From positions 1-64,000 of the forward strand of contig CAWFMA010000037.1 of NCBI GenBank assembly GCA_963816855.1: 64,000 nt of DNA, in the 5' to 3' direction. How positions within the stretch are numbered: position 1 is the stretch's first letter; every line of letters begins with the position of its first letter. The notes under the pieces were generated by a model. That model was not told where the DNA came from. It was given only the letters and a program-made list of their open reading frames with translations, and ran no database searches. This DNA is from DASTFP01 sp963816855. GTDB lineage: Bacteria; Verrucomicrobiota; Verrucomicrobiia; Chthoniobacterales; Terrimicrobiaceae. Made by a program: the position numbers and the translations under genes. Below are positions 10,702 to 19,920 of the stretch, one piece after another.

Positions 10702-11392
10702 TGATGAATTGGAACAAAATGGAAGAAGTATTTCGCTCTCACTGCAAGCAGACGGTCCGGTTCCTTCCTTGAAACTGATGAGAGGACGCTTTGATTACGC
10801 GGTCGAACTTTCTATTTTCGAAATGTCCAGGATCACTCCCCTATTTTCATTGAGCAGCTTGCTGGAAACATTTGGCAACAGCACGACCACCGAGCGCGAC
10901 TCGGCCCTGTAGGAACTCGCTGAGATTGGGGGAGCGGCGAAAATTTCCTTGGAACCGAGAGACTGACCCGGTTTTGATTGTGCGGAGACCAGTCCATCGC
11001 GCCGACCACCTTTCCCAATCTCTCTCTGGTGCAGGCATGGGAAAATATATGTAGCCATCTGCGAAGTTGAAACAGAGAATCCCGACCTTGCTCGGGCATA
11101 TGATGGGGATTCGAAAAGAGGCTATTACCCTAAGCAATCAGGGACGAGAAGAAACCAATAAAAATATCGCGACCAATACGAAAACCAACTGAGAATCTCG
11201 CATGCGGCCCTCGGCGACAACATGATTCACAATCTCCCGGGCCGCAGACTTTGGGAGCAAAAGGATGGCTTTCATCCTCGCGTTCTCGGAAACGTAGCCA
11301 GCCGCCCTTGCGATGATGCGGGAGCAGCTTACCGCTCCCAAATGAGCCGGCGATCTGTGACGAAATGATATGAATGCGATGCGCCAATTTCC
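10702..11392. other. Intergenic, no gene recognised
   Basis: About 690 bp between divergent genes. Several overlapping short frames exist on the minus strand (10795-11137 and 11138-11449), none with a family signature. One of them ends in a hydrophobic run near 11140-11200, too short to call. Presumably it holds the promoters of both flanking genes. Confidence 0.4.
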
Positions 11393-11892
11393 ATGGATGA
11401 AATTCCCTTCCGCGCACCCCGTCCCCTGAAGCAGGAAACAGTGGCTCACGTCGACCGACTGAGTGCCCAGATACGAGTCTATGCGTTGGCCCTACTGCTT
11501 GCCACGGCCATCTCCGCGTTGCACGCCTGCATCCTCTTCGGGCTTGCAGATTTCTTCACACTATTCAAAGAGTGGGCAAAAACTGCCCTCGAGCCGAGGC
11601 CGGCGGACATTCTCGTCGTTATCACGGCCATTTCCGCCCTTTTTGCCGCCCACATCGCGGAAACGGCGATCTGGGCGGTCTTTTTCTGGAAATCGGGTCA
11701 ATTGGGGTCGTTTGGCGACGGATGGTATTTCGCCGGTGCTTCGCACACGACGCTCGGCTACGGAACGTGGTGCTTCAGAAACCGTGGAGGAGCCTGGGTC
11801 CCATCTGCGCGATCAATGGCCTGCTCACCTTTGGATGTTCAACGGCGTTTTTCTTTCTATTGCTGCAAAGCATCTGGCAGCGCCCGCTTTGA
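11393..11892 (+). CDS. Two-TM potassium-channel-like protein (frameshifted)
   Basis: A small membrane protein of the ion-channel (Ion_trans_2) type. There is a hydrophobic segment at residues 30-55 (YALALLLATAISALHACILFG), a second at 70-105, a pore loop reading SHTTLGYG, and, after one frame change near 11765, DVVLQKPWRSLGPICAIN followed by a last helix ending LLLQSIWQRPL and TGA at 11892. Restoring one G after GGA near 11764 turns the filter into TTLGYGDVV, the classical potassium selectivity sequence. The product would be about 166 residues. Function as a potassium channel is inferred from the filter alone; the frameshift may be an assembly error. Confidence 0.65.
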
Positions 11893-11963
11893 TCAGATGC
11901 CTCTGCAACACACAGAATCTTGAAGGGCCGCTCTGCTTGCCACCGGTGTCATCCCAAGACGCG

Positions 11964-13151
11964 CTATTTTCGGACGCCGGAACGGCCATGGAGATACTTT
12001 TTCCATTCCAGATGGTCCTGGCGCATGACTTTGGCCATGCGTCCTGTAGCCACCGTGAGCCAATCGGCGCCCAAGTCCTGGCGCAGGTGTTCCATTGCCA
12101 TCTTCAAGCCGCGGGGGCTCCTGCTTCCCAGGTGAATATTTGCCGTTTCAAGTCCCATGGCGTGAATCAAAGCCGGCGCAAAGACCAGCCGGAGGTCCTC
12201 TTGCGAGTTGGGAAGTTCAACCTTGAAGGCATCGGGCGCAAATTGGCGAACGATCCATTGATCGTGAACTTGCAGCCACGGATCAGGAATCCGCACGGCC
12301 CGCTGCAAGAGCGTTGCCGTGAGCGACTTCGCCGCGCGCCGCTTCTCCAACCAGCAACTGGCGGACGGAACGAGAGCTTTTGCCTCCCGGGCGATGTACC
12401 TGTTCGGCGACTTTCTATAGACCGCGAGATAGCGGCGACGCCCAAGGCTTCCAAGTCCTCCCGGTCTTCTCTCTCTTCGGTATTCCGGTTTGCAAGGGTG
12501 TGGAAACGCCGAGCGAAAAATGTCCTCAAGCCAATCGGGCAGCTCTTTGGCGCTTATTTCGGGGGCTTCGTTCTCTCTGAGCGCCCGCGTCCAGAAAGAT
12601 GCCGGATCCTCCTTGACGACGCAAACCAGCGCCATCAACTGGTGGTGCTCCTCGCTTTCGAGAAGAATCGGCGAACCTCCGCTCTCCACGCCATTCTCGT
12701 AGCCCGCTATCAGGAACTCGGCGATCTTCTCCAATGGCGCTTCGATCTCCGCGGCCTCGGCGGCCAGAATGATGCTCGTCGCGAGCCGAACCAGGTCATT
12801 TGTAAAGGGCATTTGACACGCTTCATCAAAGTCGTTCACCCCCCAGACCAACCGTTCCCGAGAATCACGCCAGATGCCAAAATTTTCGACGTGCAGATCT
12901 CCAACCACCAGCAACACATCGTGCTCTCGCTCGCAAAGCTCCGCACACTCTTTGCGCCATCGCTGCAACCACCGATAGAACGTCGCGCGAAGAAAAGGAA
13001 ATGCCCCGCGAGCCATCTGGCCATGCTTTCTCTCGAGTCCTCGGCCTTGCAGATCGGTGCGCTCCGACAACCACGCCTCATAGGATCGGCTGGACTCAAT
13101 GATATTCACGTCGTTCGAGTTTTTCCGAAGACCCTTTTGCTCATCTCGCAA
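11964..13151 (-). CDS. DUF2252 family protein
   Basis: A 395-residue intact member of the DUF2252 family, which has a protein-kinase-like/aminoglycoside-phosphotransferase-like core. Seen: VVGDLHVENFGIW (catalytic-loop-like D-x-H-x-x-N) at about residues 85-98 and VWGVNDFDEACQMP (metal-binding D-x-D-like) at about 107-120; later KSLTATLLQRAVRIPDPW and a C-terminal helical part. Its substrate is unknown. The gene is convergent with the channel gene to its left and stands alone. The first 12 residues may be extra; a later start is possible. Confidence 0.8.
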   Translation of the reverse strand: MRDEQKGLRKNSNDVNIIESSRSYEAWLSERTDLQGRGLERKHGQMARGAFPFLRATFYRWLQRWRKECAELCEREHDVLLVVGDLHVENFGIWRDSRERLVWGVNDFDEACQMPFTNDLVRLATSIILAAEAAEIEAPLEKIAEFLIAGYENGVESGGSPILLESEEHHQLMALVCVVKEDPASFWTRALRENEAPEISAKELPDWLEDIFRSAFPHPCKPEYRRERRPGGLGSLGRRRYLAVYRKSPNRYIAREAKALVPSASCWLEKRRAAKSLTATLLQRAVRIPDPWLQVHDQWIVRQFAPDAFKVELPNSQEDLRLVFAPALIHAMGLETANIHLGSRSPRGLKMAMEHLRQDLGADWLTVATGRMAKVMRQDHLEWKKYLHGRSGVRK

Positions 13152-13428
13152 AATTGGTTAGTATCAGCAGGATTCTTTGTTCACCCGGCGACTTGTTGAG
13201 GCGAACAGTGGGCAAAGGATTCAGAATAGCGCGCAGAAGATTTGACGGGATTGATTCGGCCGCGAATTTCTGGAGCTTGAAGGAAGAAGACGCGTTTCGC
13301 AACCCTTAGTAATGTTACGATCTTGTCATATAGCTTCCGCATCTCCGCAGACCCCGATTCGTTTTTGCCCGGGGGAGCCGATGAAAATTCCGTCTCCTAT
13401 TGCGCAAGATGGAGAAGCCGCCCCGGGA

Positions 13429-14571
13429 CTATGATAGCGAAACGGAAAAGCGGTCCTTGATTCCTTGAGGATTGTCTTGGAAATCGATGGTGAAATACTC
13501 ACCGGCAATCTCGTCTCGAGTAACCTTTAACCGAAGGAAACCAGGCTCAGCATCGTTGAATGCCGCGAGCACCACGTCCGGCAGCGAGGTTTGGAATGGC
13601 GCGGAGATCTTTTGACTGGTTGATGGGTCTTTGGCGATCTTGTGCATGGCGCGTTCGCTGTCCGCGTAGCCTCCCGCGCCAGCGACAATGTAGGGGACGA
13701 GCTTCCTGCCTACTTTGCGCATGAACCGCTGATAGTTGTGCACATGGCCTGACAGAACGAGATCGGCCGTGCGGTTTGCTGTTTTGAATGCCCTGTCCAT
13801 GGCGGCTCCGACATCCCCGTAGCCGCCGTGTGAAAGATCCAACGAATAAGGCGCATGATGGACCGCCACGATAAGCGCCCGGTCGGCGGGCGCGCTCTTA
13901 AGTTCTTGCGCAAACCAACGCTGCTGCTCGAAGGTTCCGGAACCGTCCAGGCTCCCGTCGACGTTCGAGTAGAGCCCGATGATCGTGGCCAACGGCGTCT
14001 CAAGCGTCCAGTAGACGTAGGGCTGCGTCATCGTTTGGCGGTGTTTGAAAAGGAACTGCGGACTCGGGGCGCAAAAGTTTTGCATGAAACCAAAGAGAGT
14101 GGTTTCGTCGTCGGGAACGTCTCCGCTGCGCGTGCGAGTGTCGCCGTCGTGGTTTCCCGGGATGGCCAGGATGGGAGCGTCGTAGCATTGATAAGGCTCG
14201 TAGAATTGCGCCGGATAGTCGGCGCTCATTCCATTGAAATAGACGACGTCTCCCAAATGATAAAAGAAGAGCGGTTCCTCCGCCGGGGAATGGTTTGCCC
14301 TGCTCTCTTCGATTTGCTTCACCATCAGCGCAGCGAGAGCCTCCTGCGTTTCGGTGCCTTGTACGCCTCCGGTGTCGCCAACCGCGTGAAAAACCAGGGC
14401 CTTTGCTCGGGCGATTTTCTCGTTTGCCTCCGGGAGCACGATGTCGAGCGGCAGGGCGAGGTTAACGTTGTTGGTGGTCGGCGGCGGGATAAATGCGGGG
14501 CTTCGAGCCGGAGGTGAGACCGGGTTATTGAAGTCACGCCTAGGTTTGCTGAACCTCGGAGTATCGGTCAT
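13429..14571 (-). CDS. Metallophosphoesterase (calcineurin-like)
   Basis: A 380-residue binuclear-metal phosphoesterase. The motif order is complete: HAVGDTGG (D of motif I, residues about 62-69), FYHLGDVVYFNG (GD of motif II), AIPGNHDGD (GNHD), VAVHHAPYS (motif IV H), and VLSGHVHNYQR (GHxH) near residue 275. The arrangement resembles purple-acid-phosphatase-like enzymes. No signal peptide is evident at the ATG at 14571 (the N-terminus is proline-rich), so a cytosolic location is likely unless the start is wrong. Substrate unknown. Stand-alone gene. Confidence 0.85.
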   Translation of the reverse strand: MTDTPRFSKPRRDFNNPVSPPARSPAFIPPPTTNNVNLALPLDIVLPEANEKIARAKALVFHAVGDTGGVQGTETQEALAALMVKQIEESRANHSPAEEPLFFYHLGDVVYFNGMSADYPAQFYEPYQCYDAPILAIPGNHDGDTRTRSGDVPDDETTLFGFMQNFCAPSPQFLFKHRQTMTQPYVYWTLETPLATIIGLYSNVDGSLDGSGTFEQQRWFAQELKSAPADRALIVAVHHAPYSLDLSHGGYGDVGAAMDRAFKTANRTADLVLSGHVHNYQRFMRKVGRKLVPYIVAGAGGYADSERAMHKIAKDPSTSQKISAPFQTSLPDVVLAAFNDAEPGFLRLKVTRDEIAGEYFTIDFQDNPQGIKDRFSVSLS

Positions 14572-14727
14572 GCTGTTCGTAAAGGCCCGGGAGTTGGCAG
14601 TGTAAGAGGAGCCCTGAGCGCGTCTGTAGGGCGAGGGATAATTATTGTGCAGGGCGAAACCCTACACCGTAGATTCGCCGAAACCGGCGGAACTCCACCT
14701 CATTCCGCCTCCCGGGCAAAGACGCGC

Positions 14728-15462
14728 TTACTCTGAATCCGAAGGGCGCCCAGTCGTCTGGTCCCGCCAACGGACTTCATAAACCCGGATTGGCTGATCA
14801 AAACCCTTGGGCGTAATCAGGCCCAATTCGGAAAATAGCGACCTATCGCCCGCATGGTGCCTGATGAAGTCTTCGGCCGCCAGAATTTGATCCGGTTTAG
14901 CCTGGGCACACAGACGGGCCGCCAATTGCACTGTCGCTCCAAACAAATCGTTATCGTTTTGAACCGGTTCACCTGCGCTGAGACCGATCCGCAAATGCAA
15001 CGGAGTCTCGGCGTTGCTCACGTTAAACGAAGCGAGAGCCTTTTGAATGGATATTGCGCAATCCAGGGCCTGGGCGATAGAGGCGAAGGAGGCCATTATT
15101 CCGTCTCCCAAGTGTTTCACCTCGCGACCGGCATGATCTTTTAAGCTCGACGCTGACCTTCCCGGCGCCGCTCTCTGAAGGCAACGGGTCCGTGAGGCGG
15201 CCCAGAAACGCCTCGACCACGGTGGGATCCACCTCGATGATCTCGTTCGGCACAGCCCCATGAGCCTCTTCATGGGTCCTTTGAATGGCTTCTCGGCTGG
15301 GGGCTTCGACCAGGCAGAAGGCCGTGGACCGTGCCTCGTCGAACCAATCGGTCAGGAAGCTTACGCCGTATTTGCTCTGGGCCTGCAAATCCTTTTCATG
15401 CGCGTTGGCAAGCGCATGGCGGGTTGCCCCCTCGATGTAATGGCGGTCATGTAGATAGGCAT
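14728..15462 (-). pseudogene. DUF4242 plus class III nucleotide cyclase (deleted, frameshifted)
   Basis: Start ATG at 15462 with a good AGGAG 8 bp upstream gives MPIYM; adding one G near 15450 restores MDRHYIEGATRHALANAHE, the start of a DUF4242 domain, which continues to VVEAFLGRLTDPLPSES near 15160. It is normally followed by a full adenylate/guanylate cyclase domain, but the first part (FTDI-GST strand and first helix, about 45 residues) is absent: the frame jumps near 15150 to KDHAGREVKHLGDGIMASF, then continues normally (HLRIGLSAGEPVQNDNDLFG, VQLAARLCAQAKPDQIL) to the stop at 14728. The missing part contains the first metal-binding Asp, so catalysis should be lost even without the frameshifts. 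Confidence 0.75.
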
Positions 15463-15641
15463 TTGGCTCCTTTTTTGGCAAAGTCACGAGCAACAATGCT
15501 AGGAACTTGCCCGGCGATAGCTATGCGACGCCCACGGAACAATAGCCAAAAAACTGCGATCAGCCGCTACTGATTTCGCGCCGGGGGCCGTCAAATTAAA
15601 ACGGAATCGCGCAAGTCCGCCGCGAGCGGGGCTTGTTTGAA

Positions 15642-16472
15642 TCATTTGATGCCAGCGGCTGCCACCACTCCTTGGGTGACCCTCTTCTGGAAGATCAGGT
15701 AGGCCAGGGCGGTTGGAATCGAGGCCATGACCGCCACGGCCGAAGTCTTGGCAAAAGCGACGCCATACGCGGACTGCACTTGTGTCATGCCGACGGGCAC
15801 CGTGAGCATCGGGGTGGAATTCGTGACAATGAAAGGCCAGAGGAAGTTGTTCCAGGCCCCGATAAAGGTGATGATGGCCATGGCCCAAATAATACTCCAG
15901 TTGAGCGGGATATAGATATTGAACAAAACCCTGAACTCGTTTGCTCCATCGATGACCGCCGCATCGCGAAAATCCTTGGGGACCTGGTCAAAGAAGCGTT
16001 TGAAAACGATCACCGAAAGCGGGGTCGCGATTTGTGGAAGAATGATTCCTGCGTAGGAGTTCACCAAACGCAATTCGTTCATCAGCATGAAAAGCGGTAT
16101 CACCATTGCTCCGAAGGGGATCATGAAACCAAGGAGGAGCCACACGTTGATAAGCCGTTTGCCTCTGAACTCCAAAATCGAGAGCGCGTAGGCGCACATC
16201 AGCGAAACGAGAATTGAAACCGCGGTAATGATCAGCGCAACCACCACGGTATTGAAGTACCATCGGAAAATCGGACTATTCTGAACTACATAGGCGAAGG
16301 CTTCAAAATCCGGCGGAATGGGCACATAAGAAGGCGGCAACGCGATGGTCGCGGTTTCGGCGGTGAAGGAGGTCGCCACGATCCAATAAAGGGGAAACAG
16401 CCAAGCCAGGGCCGTAACGACGGTCAAACCGGTGCACACCGAGCGCAAAAGGGTAGAACGCTTCTCTTTCAT
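15642..16472 (-). CDS. Sugar ABC transporter permease, MalG type
   Basis: A 276-residue inner-membrane permease of the carbohydrate uptake class 1 family. It has six hydrophobic segments and the cytoplasmic EAA loop (DAAVIDGANEFRVLFNIYIP, near residues 170-190) that docks to the ATPase. It overlaps the partner permease upstream by 4 bp (ATGA), so the two are translationally coupled. Together with the binding protein it forms an importer for a mono- or oligosaccharide; the neighbouring arabinofuranosidase and alpha-galactosidase suggest plant hemicellulose or galactoside fragments. No ATPase gene is present here, so a shared MsmK/UgpC-type ATPase elsewhere is probably used. Confidence 0.93.
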   Translation of the reverse strand: MKEKRSTLLRSVCTGLTVVTALAWLFPLYWIVATSFTAETATIALPPSYVPIPPDFEAFAYVVQNSPIFRWYFNTVVVALIITAVSILVSLMCAYALSILEFRGKRLINVWLLLGFMIPFGAMVIPLFMLMNELRLVNSYAGIILPQIATPLSVIVFKRFFDQVPKDFRDAAVIDGANEFRVLFNIYIPLNWSIIWAMAIITFIGAWNNFLWPFIVTNSTPMLTVPVGMTQVQSAYGVAFAKTSAVAVMASIPTALAYLIFQKRVTQGVVAAAGIK

Positions 16473-17365
16473 CTCGAGCGCCTCCCTTGCATCGCCCGAA
16501 ACTGAATCCCAGAAATGATCAGCATGACCACAACCAGAGCGACCGCCACGGCCGCGGCGTAACCGCCGCGGTTTTGTTGAAAGGCCTGCCGGTACATGTA
16601 GAGCAGGACCACCGTCGTGGAGTTATAGGGCCCTCCCTGCGTCAACAAATAGACCTGATCGAAAATCTTGAATTGCGCTATCAGCTGGAGAAGCAGGACC
16701 AGGCTGGTCACCGGCCAAACCAGCGGACACGTGATATAGACAAACTGCTGAAAGGAGCTTGCCCCGTCGATCGCCGAGGCTTCATAGACTTCCGGAGATA
16801 TGTTTTGCAACCCCGCGATGAAGAGAAGCATGTTGAATCCGACCGTCCACCAGATCGTCACCACGGCGACCGCAGGCATGGCCCAGTTCGGATCCTGAAA
16901 CCATGAAATCGAGCTGCCGACGAGATAGTTGATAATCCCAAAGTTGGTGTCCAGAAGCCAAAGGGCGCCGGTCGTCACCACACTCACGGGCAGGACAAAC
17001 GGAAGAAAAAACGCGGACAGAACCGGCAACCGGAGTCGTTTCAGGCGCACGACCAGGAGCGCCAGCAGGAAGCCGGCGACTGTATTCGGTACGACGGTCA
17101 GCGCAATAAAGTAGAGGGTGTGCCAGAGAGATGCCCAGAAGTCTGCGTCGCCTATCAGCTCGCGATAGTTCCTTAACCCGACAAAGGCGCCTTGGCCGGT
17201 GATATCCGAGTCGGTTAAACTCAGATAAGCCACCTCGATGGCCGGGTAAATAAGGAAGGCCGCGTAAAAGAAAAGAAACGGCGCGACCAGCATCCAAGCG
17301 ACCGGAAAACGCCTCCGCTGTCTGGGCGCAGACGTCTTCCGCCAAGCGTCGGACTCCGCTTTCAT
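16469..17365 (-). CDS. Sugar ABC transporter permease, MalF type
   Basis: A 298-residue inner-membrane permease, partner of the MalG-type protein. A cytoplasmic basic N-terminus is followed by a first helix (AWMLVAPFLFFYAAFLIYP), the IEVAYLSLTD periplasmic strand typical of the family, and further helices; the EAA loop reads YEASAIDGASSFQQFVYITC (near residues 195-215). The binding-protein gene lies 22 bp upstream, so these three form one operon. Intact and of normal length. Confidence 0.93.
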   Translation of the reverse strand: MKAESDAWRKTSAPRQRRRFPVAWMLVAPFLFFYAAFLIYPAIEVAYLSLTDSDITGQGAFVGLRNYRELIGDADFWASLWHTLYFIALTVVPNTVAGFLLALLVVRLKRLRLPVLSAFFLPFVLPVSVVTTGALWLLDTNFGIINYLVGSSISWFQDPNWAMPAVAVVTIWWTVGFNMLLFIAGLQNISPEVYEASAIDGASSFQQFVYITCPLVWPVTSLVLLLQLIAQFKIFDQVYLLTQGGPYNSTTVVLLYMYRQAFQQNRGGYAAAVAVALVVVMLIISGIQFRAMQGRRSR

Positions 17366-17387
17366 GGCCGGAGGTCGGCGGTTGATT

Positions 17388-18656
17388 CTATTGCTGCTTC
17401 TGGGCGAATTTCTCCAGCTCCGCTTTGAATTGGCCGATTCCTTTATCGACGGGCATCTGCCCGTTGACGGCGGGGACCAGGAAATTGCTCACCGCGCCAA
17501 AACTCGGGCTGCCGACGCCAAAAATCGGCAGGACGGGTTCCAGCACAACGTGCTCTGCAGCCCCGGCGCTATATTGGCTGTTTGGCGACATTTGCTTGTA
17601 AGCGTCGCTTTTCTGAAGGGGAAGATACGCGGGAATGTGGCCACCGCCCGCCCAAGCTGGCTGCTTGATGACGTAGGCGATGAATTTCAGTGCCGCGGCG
17701 ACCTTTTCCGGGGCCGGCGGGGTCTTGGCGTTGTTGGGAATCGCCAGCTGATGGGAATCTCCCCAGGTATCCGGATTGTCGAATAGTTTCGGGAAAGGGA
17801 CAATTCCGTAATCGAAGGGGAGTTTGCCCTGCTTCTGGAGGTCAACCAGGGTCGGGACCTCCCAGTTTCCGTTAATCATGAACGCGCTTCGGCCCGAACT
17901 GAACAGGGCGACCATCGCAGGATAGGCGGTGTTTTTCGTGAGCAATCCGCCTTCGGCCAATTCCGCTATGGTTTGGAGCGATTTCTTGCCTTGATTTGGC
18001 AGATCTTCAAACGAGAGCTGGCCTCCCTTCAGGAAGTCTCCCTTTTGCTGTTTGAAAAACGTGTACCATGCACGCCAAGTGGAGGCTGGATCCGCGGAAC
18101 TGCTGGAGAACGCGATCGGCGTCAGGCGAGCCTTCTCCTTGACTTCGTTCAACATCTTCTTGAACGACTCGATATTTTCGAGACCCGCCGGTTTTCCTTC
18201 GGCATCGAGCACGCCCGCTTTCTGAAGGATGTTTTTATTGTAGTAGAGGACGAGCGTATGAATATCGAGGGGAACCCCAAAGAGGTCATCGCTTTGCCCG
18301 TATTTCTTGCTGGCCTCCAGCGACCTTTCGACCACCGATTTCTGGAAATCTGATGCTTTGAGGCCCGCCTGGGAGAGTTCCTCCGCGGTAAACGGCCTCA
18401 AATCCTTGGAGGCGATTCCGGCCGGAAAATGCGAGAGGTGGTAACTCATCACGTCGGGGGTTTGGCCCGAGACGACCGCGGTGTGGACCTTGGTATAGAA
18501 CGGTTCGCCCCACGCAAGAGTCGTCTGGGTTACCTGGACGTCCTGCTGACTCTTGTTGAACTCTTCCACGATCTGCTTCATCCGGACGCCATCGCCACCA
18601 CCGAAGAAGTCCCAATTGCCGCCAGGCCGCGCCGCCCGGTTCCGTGAAAATTGCAC
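17388..18656 (-). CDS. Sugar ABC transporter substrate-binding protein, N-terminus lost
   Basis: A family 1 extracellular solute-binding protein for the adjoining permeases. From WDFFGGGDGVRMKQIVEEFN the mature sequence is complete: PFYTKVHTAVVSGQTPDV, DDLFGVPLDIHTLVLYYNK, FSSGRSAFMINGNWEVP, and a normal C-terminus at 17388. The export signal is missing: the first 18 codons of the open frame are out-of-frame arabinofuranosidase sequence, and the junction lies near 18615. As it stands the protein cannot be exported and has no proper start. A deletion (or misassembly) removed about 40-50 N-terminal residues of this gene and about 100 C-terminal residues of the GH51 gene. The gene order enzyme, binding protein, permeases is otherwise natural. 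Confidence 0.8.
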   Translation of the reverse strand: MQFSRNRAARPGGNWDFFGGGDGVRMKQIVEEFNKSQQDVQVTQTTLAWGEPFYTKVHTAVVSGQTPDVMSYHLSHFPAGIASKDLRPFTAEELSQAGLKASDFQKSVVERSLEASKKYGQSDDLFGVPLDIHTLVLYYNKNILQKAGVLDAEGKPAGLENIESFKKMLNEVKEKARLTPIAFSSSSADPASTWRAWYTFFKQQKGDFLKGGQLSFEDLPNQGKKSLQTIAELAEGGLLTKNTAYPAMVALFSSGRSAFMINGNWEVPTLVDLQKQGKLPFDYGIVPFPKLFDNPDTWGDSHQLAIPNNAKTPPAPEKVAAALKFIAYVIKQPAWAGGGHIPAYLPLQKSDAYKQMSPNSQYSAGAAEHVVLEPVLPIFGVGSPSFGAVSNFLVPAVNGQMPVDKGIGQFKAELEKFAQKQQ

Positions 18657-18934
18657 CGATCACGTTAACCAGCTGAGCCTGGCAGGCCACCTTCACGCGG
18701 TCGGCGTTATTCAGAAGGGTGATGAGAGCCCCGCCAACCATCAGCGCGTCCTGCAAGTCATAGACTTCCTCGATCAATCGCGGCGCCACCGGCCAACCCG
18801 GTTTGCATGTGCTCGGACCGTGCTTTGTACCATGGAGACATGTCCATTCGTCGAACGAAACATAGGCGCTTTAGGATTTGCGCTTGCCGCGACGGCATCG
18901 CAGATCCGAAACCGTATGTTTCCTTGATGAAGCG

Positions 18935-19080
18935 GTCCATGAATCTCCGGGGCATGTTTGCGCGCAGATCTGCTGCACTTCCCGTGAGGGTGCTTTCATC
19001 AAAGTACATAGCGAAACGAAGTCGCTGAAGCCCATGGTATGGCGGAAGCATCGAAACGGCCTCTCCAAGGTGATCCCCTG
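18935..19080 (+). repeat. Inverted repeat arm A, inside GH51
   Basis: About 145 bp that recurs in inverted orientation at 19774-19920 with roughly three quarters identity. The longest exact block is 25 bp (19042-19066 pairing with 19786-19810); other exact blocks are ACTTTGATGAAAGCAC and AGCAGATCTGCG (arm B orientation). This arm reads as part of the GH51 coding region (YFDESTLTGSAADLRAN, then DRFIKE). Confidence 0.7.
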
Positions 19081-19535
19081 AGGAATTCCCGCACGACGAG
19101 ACCTCGATCGTGGGATCCACCCACTTCATGACCTTGCCGGCCTCCGCGGCGATGCGGCCATATTCGGTAGCAGTTTTTTGACAGGTCTGCCAGGGGCCGT
19201 CCATTTCGTTTCCCAGGCACCAAAATTTCACGCCGTGCGGTTCCTTGTATCCATGAGCGGCTCGAAGCTCGCTGAGTCGCGTTCCCTCCCGATGATTGCA
19301 GTATTCGAGGTATTCTCGGGCTTCATGAGGGCCGCGCGTGCCGAGATTAACGCCCAGCATCGGCTCGGTCTTCGCGAGCCTGCACCAGTCGATGAATTCG
19401 TTCGTTCCAAACGCGTTGGTTTCAGTCCTCATCCAGGCGAGATCCAGGCGACTCGGCCGTTGCGCTAACGGGCCGACGCCGTCTTCCCAGTTGCAGCCCG
19501 ACATATAATTCCCCCCGGGGTAGCGGATGATGGTC

Positions 19536-19607
19536 GGTCCCATCTCTTGAACCAGTTCGAGGACGTCCCCGCGTGGTCCCATCTCTCGAACCAGTTCGAG
19601 GACGTCC
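19536..19607. repeat. Tandem duplication of 39 bp in GH51
   Basis: Two 33 bp copies (19536-19568 and 19575-19607) with one mismatch, period 39 bp, encoding VLELVQEMGP and VLELVREMGP in frame. Relatives have a single copy before IIRYPGGN, so this is a local in-frame duplication. Confidence 0.8.
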
Positions 19608-19773
19608 GCAAATCCTTGAGCATCCGCGGTCGGGTGGCCCGGTTCGAAAATGCCGGTATAGACACAGCGTCCAAGATGTTCGACAAAGGAGCCAAAGAGG
19701 CGCCGGTCGAGCTGGGAAATGCAGAAATCAGGGTCCACGATTATTCGGGTTTCTTTGTTCACGGGAATATTGG

Positions 19774-19920
19774 TCAGGGGATTTGGAGAGGCCGTTTCGA
19801 TGCTTCCGCGAAAGTATAGGCTTCAGGAGATGGGGTGTCGCGATGAACTTTGATGAAAGCACGCTTCAACTGGAAATTCAGCAGATCTGCGAGGGAAGAT
19901 GCCCCCGGAGGTTCATTCTC
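19774..19920 (-). repeat. Inverted repeat arm B, upstream of GH51
   Basis: Partner of the repeat at 18935-19080. It starts right upstream of the GH51 start codon and reads in the opposite direction, so an inverted, diverged copy of an internal GH51 segment occupies the place where the promoter should be. It could be the remains of a second GH51 gene on the plus strand or of an inverted duplication. Confidence 0.65.

Larger units (their letters stand above)
18616..19762 (-). pseudogene. GH51 alpha-L-arabinofuranosidase (rearranged, truncated)
   Basis: An enzyme that would release arabinose from hemicellulose. GTG at 19762 begins NKETRIIVDPDFCISQLDRR, followed by FGSFVEHLGRCVYTGIFEP, IIRYPGGNYMSGCNWEDGVG, and the acid/base region VKFWCLGNEMDGPWQ (Glu in GNE). 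A 39 bp tandem duplication adds 13 residues near residue 65. Downstream the frame drifts: DRFIKE then DAVAA-like sequence, YVSFDEW (nucleophile Glu in DEW) in another frame near 18840, then PRLIEEVYDLQDALMVGGAL and FTEPGGAAWRQ, where it stops short at about 18616 and runs into the binding-protein gene. The C-terminal sandwich domain is gone. Multiple shifts make it non-functional as read. Confidence 0.75.

Noticed and set aside
11138..11206. Tiny hydrophobic frame ending VFVLVAIFLLVSSRP
   Set aside because: About 22 codons, no ribosome binding site seen and no context for a small membrane protein.
11463..13199. 578-codon plus-strand open frame
   Set aside because: Runs through the channel gene and antisense to the DUF2252 gene; composition and lack of motifs mark it as a shadow.
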